Below, piece after piece: positions 1 to 5,790 of a DNA stretch of 6,422 nucleotides. This stretch comes from Bacteroidales bacterium. Lineage in GTDB: Bacteria > Bacteroidota > Bacteroidia > Bacteroidales > GCA-2748055. Each line of letters begins with the position of its first letter. The stretch's first letter is position 1. Location: positions 1 through 6,422 of the forward strand of contig JAGLTY010000129.1 of assembly GCA_023135025.1 (NCBI GenBank), written 5' to 3'. The notes under the pieces are model-generated. The model saw only the letters and a program-made list of their open reading frames with translations, made no database searches and was not told the origin of the DNA. The position numbers were made by a program, and so were the translations under genes.

Positions 1-78
1 AAAACATGTGCTTCAGGAAATAATCTTCAATCAGGATGAGTTGCCATGCAACCCGGGATGTGTTACCTTGTCTTTCCC

Positions 79-89
79 ATTGAAAGCGT
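79..89 (+). repeat. Left copy of an 11-bp inverted repeat
   Basis: The sequence attgaaagcgt ends six bases before the TTG start of the sigma gene. Its exact reverse complement occurs at 2800-2810, just beyond the last gene of the four-gene block. It may be a regulatory site or a chance match; nothing in the sequence decides this. Confidence 0.5.
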
Positions 90-95
90 AATACT

Positions 96-644
96 TTGAC
101 GACTAAATACGAGGATATACACAGGGATGTGATCGAATCGTGTAAGAGAGGTGATATTCGGGCGCAGTACCAGTTATACACTCTTTACAACAAAGCGATG
201 TATAATATCTGTTACCGGATGACCAATCGGCAGGAGGAGGCTGAGGATATGCTTCAGGAGTCGTTTTCATATGCTTTCAGTAAACTGGGTTCTTTCAGGT
301 TTGAGTCGTCCTTCGGGGCATGGTTGAAGCGGATTGTTGTGAATACCTGTATCAACCACCTTAAGAAAAGAAGGGTGGATCTGGTTTACACGGAACAACA
401 GAACGATCCGCTGCCTGACGACGATTTTGTCAATTACGAGGAGATCCAATTCAAGGTAGACAGTGTGATGAAGGCCATTGAGAAATTGCCTGAAGGTTAC
501 AGGATCGTTTTCTCTCTCTACCTGCTCGAAGGGTATGATCACAAGGAGATCGCCGAAATACTGGGCGTGACCGAATCGACCTCTAAAAGCCAGTTTTTAA
601 GAGCCAAGCAAAAAATTAAAGAAATGTTGATGAGCCATGAGTGA
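96..644 (+). CDS. ECF-type RNA polymerase sigma factor (sigma-70 family)
   Basis: This 182-residue protein has the two-domain layout of ECF sigma factors, which direct RNA polymerase to a small set of promoters. Region 2 spans about residues 22-92 and includes the helix with AEDMLQESF and the following FRFESSFGAWLKRIVVNTCINHLKKRR stretch that in the family melts and reads the -10 element. An acidic linker (about 100-118) leads to region 4 (about 122-178), with a helix-turn-helix around HKEIAEILGVTESTSKSQ. Length is normal for the family. The chosen start is a TTG at 96, because an in-frame stop lies at 81-83 and the first in-frame ATG (codon 35) would cut into region 2. A GTG at 129 (codon 12) is a serious alternative. 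The gene overlaps the next one by 8 bp, the usual coupling of an ECF factor to its regulator. Family assignment is firm; the regulon is unknown. Confidence 0.93.
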   Translation: MTTKYEDIHRDVIESCKRGDIRAQYQLYTLYNKAMYNICYRMTNRQEEAEDMLQESFSYAFSKLGSFRFESSFGAWLKRIVVNTCINHLKKRRVDLVYTEQQNDPLPDDDFVNYEEIQFKVDSVMKAIEKLPEGYRIVFSLYLLEGYDHKEIAEILGVTESTSKSQFLRAKQKIKEMLMSHE

Positions 645-1182
645 CCGATTAGAAGATTTTGTGAAGCAGCACCGCGAGCAGTTTGATCTGCATGAGCCCG
701 ATCCTTCCATCTGGCTGAAGATCAACCCTGCCAGCAAACCAGTAGACCAGAAACGCAGACCCATGCGCTGGCTCAGGATTGCAGCAGCAGTGGCCATGAT
801 TTTTGCAGGCTCAACTGCAGGTATCTACTTCCTGACAGGCGAAAAGGCCGGTCCGGATCTCCGCAGCAGCGAGCTCTATCTGGAGATTATGGAGACCGAG
901 CAGTACTACAGCCAGATGGTCTCGGACCGCTACGAGGAGCTAAAGCCATTCCTGGCTTCCGATCCGGCGGCAAAAGAGATGCTCACCACCGATATGGATG
1001 AACTGGACGAGGTCTATAAGGAGCTGAAGGAAGATCTGAAAGACAACGCTTCCAACCCGGAGGTGATCGAGGCCATGATCCTCAACTACCGGGTGAAGCT
1101 GGAGATCCTGGAAGACCTGCTTAATCAACTAAAAGAAAAGGAGAATCAAGATTATGAGAAAGATGAATCATATTCTCTTTAG
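637..1182 (+). CDS. Single-pass membrane protein, probable anti-sigma factor
   Basis: This 181-residue protein has a short charged cytoplasmic part (1-44), one membrane helix (about 45-67, RWLRIAAAVAMIFAGSTAG), and a periplasmic part of about 110 residues. The periplasmic part is rich in Glu, Lys and Leu and looks like long amphipathic helices (about 78-168). The N-terminal segment, with LEDFVKQHREQFD and a PDPSIWLKI motif, resembles the cytoplasmic part of Bacteroidota proteins encoded next to ECF sigma factors. There is no cysteine at all, so this is not a zinc-binding (HxxxCxxC) anti-sigma factor. The start ATG overlaps the end of the sigma gene by 8 bp, implying translational coupling and near-equal synthesis. 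The inferred role is to hold the sigma factor at the inner membrane until a periplasmic signal arrives. Topology is visible; the anti-sigma function is inferred from position and fold. Confidence 0.78.
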   Translation: MSDRLEDFVKQHREQFDLHEPDPSIWLKINPASKPVDQKRRPMRWLRIAAAVAMIFAGSTAGIYFLTGEKAGPDLRSSELYLEIMETEQYYSQMVSDRYEELKPFLASDPAAKEMLTTDMDELDEVYKELKEDLKDNASNPEVIEAMILNYRVKLEILEDLLNQLKEKENQDYEKDESYSL

Positions 1183-2281
1183 GCCCAGAAGGCTGCTGAT
1201 CCTTTCGGCGCTGATCCTTTCGGCGCTGATGGTGGGCACCCTTGCCCCGGCTCAGAGCCATACGGACAGACGCAGCGTGAGCAGGAGCTTTCCTGCTTCA
1301 CTTGAGACAACCCTGGAGATTCAGAACAAGTATGGGAAGATCCAGGTGGCAACGTGGGACAAAGATTCTGTAACTGTGGATGTGGATATCTTCCTGACCG
1401 AATCGAGCAGTTCCAAACTGAGGAAGCTGAAGGAAGGCATTCAGATAGACTTCACAGGAACCAATAGCTATATCATTGCCAAAACGGTGATTGAGAGTGA
1501 AAGCGGCCGTCTGGCTTCGGAGCTGAAATCCATCAGCCATACCATTACCGGAACCAACAAACGGATCGAGATCAATTACATGGTCTATCTCCCTGCCCAT
1601 ATGGATGTGGTGCTCAACAACAAGTTTGGTGACATCTATATGGACGACCTGGACGGGCAGGTGGATATTGCACTCTCCAACGGGGTCCTGAAAGCCAACA
1701 GGCTCAGGGGAAATGCTGTCATCTCACTCAGCTTTGCCAACGGGATGATCAAGTCGCTGGGCTCGGCCAACATGAAGCTCTCCTACTCCGATCTGGTTCT
1801 TGACGAGGTGAGTCAACTCGATCTGATCAGCAAATCATCCAAACTGAATGTGGACAGTGTCAATGTACTGAAGATAGACTCCCGAAGGGACAAGCTCTAT
1901 TTCAAACATGTGGAGTACTTCTACGGTAAGAGCAACTTCACGCAGGTGTGGGTCTATGACTTTCTTCGTGAATGCGATCTCTATATGAAATATGGGGAGC
2001 TGACCATCGAGCATGTGATGCCCGACTTCAGCAAAATCTATGTGAAATCGGACTACACCGATGTCACGCTCTATTTTGACAGGGCAACCAGTCTGGGTTT
2101 TGATATCCTTCACCATGAAAAATCCATACTGAGACTCCCCGGTTCAGAGGTGCTGTCGGAAGAGACTCCTTCAGGAAAGGATCACTTTAAAACCGTGGGA
2201 ACCTTGGGGAGAGGCAAACCGGCGGGACAGGTAAACATCGATGCCCTTCAGAAATGCTTTATCAACATCTCCTATAAGTAA
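1154..2281 (+). CDS. Secreted DUF4097-like beta-solenoid protein
   Basis: This 375-residue protein begins with a basic stretch and a long hydrophobic core (13-30), ending in APA-QS, which looks like a signal peptide cleaved near residue 33. The mature part is almost all short beta strands. Segments such as LEIQNKYGKIQVATWDKDSV (55-73) and PAHMDVVLNNKFGDIYMDDL (147-166), with recurring G-D/K-I turns, resemble the DUF4097/putative-adhesin group, thought to form a right-handed beta-solenoid. No catalytic motif was seen, and the two cysteines in the mature part (274 and 368) are far apart. It is probably periplasmic or surface exposed. The start at 1154 overlaps the upstream gene by 29 bp; an ATG at 1163 would also keep the signal peptide. 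It lies in the sigma/anti-sigma operon, so it may be a target or sensor of that system. Similar proteins often sit beside ECF factors, but their molecular role is unknown. Confidence 0.75.
   Translation: MRKMNHILFRPRRLLILSALILSALMVGTLAPAQSHTDRRSVSRSFPASLETTLEIQNKYGKIQVATWDKDSVTVDVDIFLTESSSSKLRKLKEGIQIDFTGTNSYIIAKTVIESESGRLASELKSISHTITGTNKRIEINYMVYLPAHMDVVLNNKFGDIYMDDLDGQVDIALSNGVLKANRLRGNAVISLSFANGMIKSLGSANMKLSYSDLVLDEVSQLDLISKSSKLNVDSVNVLKIDSRRDKLYFKHVEYFYGKSNFTQVWVYDFLRECDLYMKYGELTIEHVMPDFSKIYVKSDYTDVTLYFDRATSLGFDILHHEKSILRLPGSEVLSEETPSGKDHFKTVGTLGRGKPAGQVNIDALQKCFINISYK
1195..1230 (+). repeat. 15-bp tandem repeat inside a signal peptide
   Basis: The unit gctgatcctttcggc occurs twice perfectly (1195-1209 and 1210-1224), followed by a partial third copy (gctgat, 1225-1230). 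It encodes the repeated LILSA residues in the hydrophobic core of the signal peptide of the DUF4097-like protein. The unit is five codons long, so gain or loss of a copy keeps the reading frame and only changes the length of the hydrophobic core. Confidence 0.9.
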
Positions 2282-2287
2282 TGTCCT

Positions 2288-2785
2288 ATGAGAAAACTTT
2301 ACATCATCATACTTCTCCTCTGCCTTTCACCTGCTGCTTTCTCACAGTTCTATAATAAAGAGGTGGGAATACGGGGTGGATATTCCTCGGGAATCACCTT
2401 CAGGGTAAACCTGAAAGAGGAGCTCTCCTACGAGGGGCAGCTTTGCTACCGGGACCAGGGCGCCATCTTTACCATGATCCGTCAGCAACACCGGGAAATG
2501 GGCATGAACCGACTGGGAAACTGGGATTTTTTATATGGATTCGGTGTACACGCCGGATTTTATTTCACTGATAGTTACAAGATTCTGTTCCGCGAGATTT
2601 ACTTCGGAAGGGAGATCTTTACCCCTGTGATCGGCATGGATGGTTACGTGGGAATCGATTACAGACTTGTGGAGCTGCCCATGAGTTTCGGGGTGAGTTT
2701 CCAGCCCTATATGGAGATATCATTGAAACAGGTTTTCGGGATCAACCTGTGGGATTTTGGATTCCACGTCAGATATATGTTCTGA
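2288..2785 (+). CDS. Small outer-membrane beta-barrel protein
   Basis: This 165-residue protein has a clear signal peptide (hydrophobic 4-18, cleavage near AFS-Q at 19/20). Its mature chain of about 146 residues alternates polar and hydrophobic/aromatic residues, as in beta-barrel strands: EVGIRGGYSSGITFRVNL near the start, FLYGFGVHAGFYF in the middle, and a final strand WDFGFHVRYMF. Ending in phenylalanine after alternating aromatics matches the signal recognised by the BAM outer-membrane assembly machine. The size suggests a barrel of about eight strands. It starts 6 bp after the previous stop, so it is very likely the fourth gene of the sigma-factor operon. Cys12 lies within the hydrophobic core but the residues before it do not form a lipobox, so a lipoprotein is unlikely. 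No enzyme motif is seen; function is unknown. Confidence 0.75.
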   Translation: MRKLYIIILLLCLSPAAFSQFYNKEVGIRGGYSSGITFRVNLKEELSYEGQLCYRDQGAIFTMIRQQHREMGMNRLGNWDFLYGFGVHAGFYFTDSYKILFREIYFGREIFTPVIGMDGYVGIDYRLVELPMSFGVSFQPYMEISLKQVFGINLWDFGFHVRYMF

Positions 2786-2799
2786 CACAAAAATTTGAG

Positions 2800-2810
2800 A
2801 CGCTTTCAAT
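2800..2810 (-). repeat. Right copy of an 11-bp inverted repeat
   Basis: The sequence acgctttcaat lies in the 58-bp gap before the second barrel gene and is the exact reverse complement of 79-89. Similarity does not continue convincingly beyond the 11 bp. If it is a regulator site, the second barrel gene could share control with the sigma operon. Confidence 0.5.
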
Positions 2811-2843
2811 AACCAACTGAGATTAAATCTAAAGAAAATAGAG

Positions 2844-3506
2844 ATGAAAAAGATTGCTACAATGTTTGTTTTGCTGGCTCTGGCATTGCCGGCAGTGGTG
2901 GCCCAGGAGGCCGAAAATGAAGCCCCCCAGGAGAAACAGCAGAGAAATCCCGGGGAGGTGCAGACCCTTTTTGACCCCCATTCGGGTAGTGGAGGCTATG
3001 GTGCCTTCTCGGTAGGTTACACCAAGATTAACGGCCGGGATGCCATTATTATGGGGGGACGCGGCGAATGGGTGGTTGGCCATGGATTCGGACTGGGAAT
3101 GGGTGGATACGGGTTTGTGAATGACCCCATTTACAATGTGGTGGACGAGTTGAACTACTCGCTTGCCGGGGGGTACGGCGGACTCATCATGGAGCCGATT
3201 CTGTTTGGATGGTTCCCGGTACACCTCTCCTTCCCCATCCTGATAGGTGCCGGTGGAGTGGCCTCTACCTCTTACAGCTCCGACTGGTACGACTCGTATG
3301 AGTACTGGGATGGTTACCTGGAAGCTGCCACAGCATTCTTCGTGGCTGAAGCGGGTGTGGAGCTGGAATTCAACCTGGTCCGGTTCTTCAGGCTCTCCCT
3401 GTTTGGTACCTACCGTTACACCTCCGATATCATCATGGAGAACACCCCCACCGATGCCTTAAGGAGCTGGAATGTGGGTATGACATTCAAATTTGGAAGT
3501 TTTTAG
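2844..3506 (+). CDS. Outer-membrane beta-barrel protein, hypothetical
   Basis: This 220-residue protein has a signal peptide (cleavage near VVA-QE at 20/21), then a charged Gln/Glu-rich stretch (21-40) that looks like a flexible periplasmic segment. A glycine- and aromatic-rich region follows (about 48-220), with alternating strands such as GGYGAFSVGYTKI, HGFGLGMGGYGFV and FRLSLFGTYRYTSD. The last residues, WNVGMTFKFGSF, form a typical C-terminal barrel strand ending in Phe. A tyrosine- and aspartate-rich loop (SSDWYDSYEYWDGYLE, about 145-160) is probably exposed. An A-rich stretch with aaagaaaatagag precedes the ATG. It is separated from the sigma operon by 58 bp and could be read from the same transcript or its own promoter. 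It is convergent with dsbD downstream. Localisation is well supported by sequence character; ligand and role are not known. Confidence 0.75.
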   Translation: MKKIATMFVLLALALPAVVAQEAENEAPQEKQQRNPGEVQTLFDPHSGSGGYGAFSVGYTKINGRDAIIMGGRGEWVVGHGFGLGMGGYGFVNDPIYNVVDELNYSLAGGYGGLIMEPILFGWFPVHLSFPILIGAGGVASTSYSSDWYDSYEYWDGYLEAATAFFVAEAGVELEFNLVRFFRLSLFGTYRYTSDIIMENTPTDALRSWNVGMTFKFGSF

Positions 3507-3519
3507 GCTTCCAGGAAAA

Positions 3520-3538
3520 ATTCAGTGGTCGACTGAAT
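3520..3538 (+). other. Hairpin downstream of the second barrel gene
   Basis: A perfect 7-bp stem (attcagt/actgaat) with a 5-base loop (ggtcg) begins 14 bases after the stop codon of the barrel gene. It is not followed by a T tract, so it is not a classic intrinsic terminator. It may mark the 3' end of the plus-strand transcript or protect it from exonucleases. Confidence 0.4.
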
Positions 3539-3640
3539 ATCAGAGGGGTCTTTCAAAAGCAAGCATCAGAAAGCTGTCCAACCATTTTAAACTCAGACAG
3601 GAAGCATTTAACAGGCCCTATCCCCTGGTTGGCCAGGTAT

Positions 3641-3657
3641 CAAAAGATCTCAGATCT
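3641..3657 (-). terminator. Weak candidate terminator for dsbD
   Basis: Read on the minus strand, agatctgagatct can fold as a 5-bp stem with a 3-base loop and runs straight into tttt. It lies about 30 bases after the dsbD stop codon, and a run of eight T (3673-3666) comes between. The stem is short and AT-containing, so termination here is only a possibility. Confidence 0.3.
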
Positions 3658-3685
3658 GCCTCTTGAAAAAAAACCCTAACTCGCC

Positions 3686-5731
3686 TTACCTGGCACCTGC
3701 CTTCAGCCACCCCAGGTAGCTCTGCACATCCAGGTCGGTCCCTTTGGGCTCGCCCACCACATTGCCATCGGCATCCATGATTACATAGAGAGGGATGGTA
3801 TTGGTGCGGAAGTTGGCGATCTCGAAGTCGATGTTCTGCTGACCTATGCTCTTTTTCACCTTGCCGTCCACCTCCGAAGTGTACCACTCCGATTCGGGGA
3901 GCTTGGTGCGATCGTCTGTATAGAGTGCCACAATCACATAGTCGTTACGCAGGGTACTGAGCACCTCCGGATCGGACCAGACAGCGGCCTCCATCTTCTT
4001 GCAGTTGCTACAGAAATGGCCCTTGAAATCGATCAGAACAGGCTTTCCCGATGCTTTGGCACACGCCAGCCCCTCCTCCAGGTCATAAAAACCTTTCAGC
4101 CCGAAGGGCATATGGAACATATCGGCATACTTGACAGGGGTACACTCCTCGTTGTTGTCGGCCGCTACCATGGGTGCAGCGCTGTAGACCGCCTTCTGTG
4201 TCAGGTCGAGCCCGTTGGGCGACTTGGGAGGCAGAAGGGGTGAAATGGTTTTCAATTCGTACCCGAAGAGTCCCAGGAAAAGATAGACCACAAAGGTAAA
4301 CGAGGCCACACTCAGCAGCAGACGCGGCACCGAAACGTGTGGCAGGTCGCTGTCGTGCGCAAACTTGATCTTGCCCAGGAAGTACATGCCCAGCATTGAG
4401 AAGAGCACGATCCAGATGGCCAGGTAAAGCTCACGGGTCAATATTTTGTTGGTGGGATCCAGGGCCAGCAGGAACTTCATACTGAAGGCCAGCACAACAA
4501 ATCCAAGCACCACTTTCACAGCGTTGAGCCATCCGCCCGACTTGGGCAGTCCCCTCAGCCAGGAGGGGAATATGGCAAACAGGGTAAAGGGTATGGCGAA
4601 TGCCAGTCCAAACCCAAACATACCAAGAATCGGCTTCAGTGCCAGTCCACCGGCAGCCTCAACCAGCAGGGCTCCCACGATGGGACCTGTACAGGAAAAG
4701 GAGACCAGTACGGTGGTGAGTGCCATAAAAAAGGCTCCGCCAAAACCACCTTTATCCGTCCGGCTGTCGGCCTTGTTGACCCAGCTGGTGGGCAGTACCA
4801 GTTCGAACATGCCGAAAAAGGAGAAGGCAAAAACGATAAAGAGTGCAAAAAAGATCAGGTTGGGGATCCAGTGGGTACTCAGCGCATTGGCTGCATTGGG
4901 ACCCACATTGGAGACACTCACGATCACTCCAAGTAAGGTATAAATGGCCATGATGGAGATTCCAAAGATCAGTCCCCGGAAAATTCCCCTGGCCCTACTT
5001 TCGCTGCCCTGCATAAAGAAGCTGACGGTCATGGGGATCATGGGAAATACACATGGCGTCAGCAGTGCCAGCAATCCAAGTCCGAATGCCAGCCAGAAAA
5101 AACGCCAGAGCGACTTCTCATCTTCCATGGCAGGGACACCGGCCACCTGGGAGTCCGCCTCCCCGGCCACACTCTCCTGACCCTCTGCAGGGGCCTCTTC
5201 CACTGCGGATTCTTCAGTGGTGACGGATTCTTCAGTGGTGACGGATTCTTCGGTTGTTGCTGCGGCGGCGCCCCCAATATTCACCTCAAAAGTGAATGGT
5301 ACGGTCTTGGGTGGCAGACAGGTGGCATCGTCGCATACCTGGAACTCAATTTCGCCGGTAACTGTCTGGATGCCGGTACCATTGAATTTCACCTTCTGCC
5401 TGAATTCAGCTTTTCGTGCCAGGGTGCCCACCTCCATCTGGAAACCCTCATCAAATTTAATTTTGGGTTTGGTTACCTCTATAATTCCATCCACTAGAGT
5501 GTAGGCATCGGACTCATCATACCATGGTTTGGTGGCAATGGGTCCCCCTGCTGGAAGGTTGGCCGAATAAAGGTGCCATGGGAAATCAATGTTGGCTGAA
5601 AATACCAGTTCGGCTTCCTGGCCAATCATATTGTCTGTGGAAAAGGTCCACTTTACAGGATCTTCCACCTGTGCAAAAATGGATGTGGCCAACATTATGG
5701 CCACACCCATCAGTATAAGTCTGTTCTTCAT
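3686..5731 (-). CDS. dsbD: Thiol:disulfide interchange protein DsbD (protein-disulfide reductase)
   Basis: This 681-residue inner-membrane protein carries electrons from cytoplasmic thioredoxin to periplasmic thiol proteins (disulfide isomerases, cytochrome c maturation factors). A signal peptide (1-20) is followed by an N-terminal immunoglobulin-like domain (about 25-152) with its cysteine pair C133/C138 (VCDDATC). Next come an acidic linker (155-205), eight predicted membrane helices (about 208-490) with the redox cysteines C227 (TPCVFP) and C347 (FSCTGP), and a C-terminal thioredoxin-like domain (about 545-681) with C574-S-N-C577 and a cis-proline at TIP (P647). All three expected pairs are present, so it should be active. 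It is longer than the E. coli protein (about 565) because of the linker, the segment before the thioredoxin domain and an insert after the CxxC. Cysteines 530 and 557 are additional. It begins 59 bp after the ribonuclease gene, so co-transcription is possible. Confidence 0.95.
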   Translation of the reverse strand: MKNRLILMGVAIMLATSIFAQVEDPVKWTFSTDNMIGQEAELVFSANIDFPWHLYSANLPAGGPIATKPWYDESDAYTLVDGIIEVTKPKIKFDEGFQMEVGTLARKAEFRQKVKFNGTGIQTVTGEIEFQVCDDATCLPPKTVPFTFEVNIGGAAAATTEESVTTEESVTTEESAVEEAPAEGQESVAGEADSQVAGVPAMEDEKSLWRFFWLAFGLGLLALLTPCVFPMIPMTVSFFMQGSESRARGIFRGLIFGISIMAIYTLLGVIVSVSNVGPNAANALSTHWIPNLIFFALFIVFAFSFFGMFELVLPTSWVNKADSRTDKGGFGGAFFMALTTVLVSFSCTGPIVGALLVEAAGGLALKPILGMFGFGLAFAIPFTLFAIFPSWLRGLPKSGGWLNAVKVVLGFVVLAFSMKFLLALDPTNKILTRELYLAIWIVLFSMLGMYFLGKIKFAHDSDLPHVSVPRLLLSVASFTFVVYLFLGLFGYELKTISPLLPPKSPNGLDLTQKAVYSAAPMVAADNNEECTPVKYADMFHMPFGLKGFYDLEEGLACAKASGKPVLIDFKGHFCSNCKKMEAAVWSDPEVLSTLRNDYVIVALYTDDRTKLPESEWYTSEVDGKVKKSIGQQNIDFEIANFRTNTIPLYVIMDADGNVVGEPKGTDLDVQSYLGWLKAGAR
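5206..5251 (-). repeat. 18-bp tandem repeat in the DsbD linker
   Basis: On the plus strand the unit cggattcttcagtggtga occurs twice perfectly (5206-5223 and 5224-5241), followed by 10 bases of a third copy (5242-5251). It encodes TTEESV repeats (residues about 159-176) in the acidic linker between the periplasmic domain and the first membrane helix. The unit is six codons, so copy number can change without a frameshift. Confidence 0.9.
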
Positions 5732-5790
5732 ATATTCTTTAAGTAACGGTCTGCAATGCTAAACAAATCTCCGGCTGAAAAGTTTGAAGG

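Noticed and set aside
2288..2347. Lipoprotein signal around Cys12 of the small barrel protein
   Set aside because: The residues before the cysteine (LLL) do not form a lipobox, and a better signal peptidase I site follows at AFS-Q.
2829..3224. A 131-codon open frame on the minus strand
   Set aside because: It lies opposite the second barrel gene, which has a signal peptide and a barrel C-terminus; the antisense translation has no recognisable features.
3247..3462. A 71-codon plus-strand frame inside the second barrel gene
   Set aside because: It is a shifted frame of the barrel gene; the Trp/Pro/Thr-rich translation is typical of frame shadows.
4446..4943. A 165-codon open frame on the plus strand inside dsbD
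   Set aside because: It is antisense to the membrane region of a clearly real DsbD; its Ser/Pro/Lys-rich translation shows no domain, and long antisense frames are expected opposite hydrophobic-rich genes.
4944..5180. A 78-codon plus-strand frame
   Set aside because: Antisense to the first DsbD membrane helices and part of the linker; no start context or protein-like composition supports it.
5206..5251. CRISPR-like array
   Set aside because: The repeats are directly adjacent with no spacers, are only 18 bp, and are translated as part of DsbD.
5737..5767. A promoter for dsbD on the minus strand (TTTG at 5767-5764 and TACTTAAA near 5745-5738)
   Set aside because: The upstream TTTG fits the Bacteroidota -33 element, but the downstream part matches TAnnTTTG poorly, so it is too weak to list as a feature.
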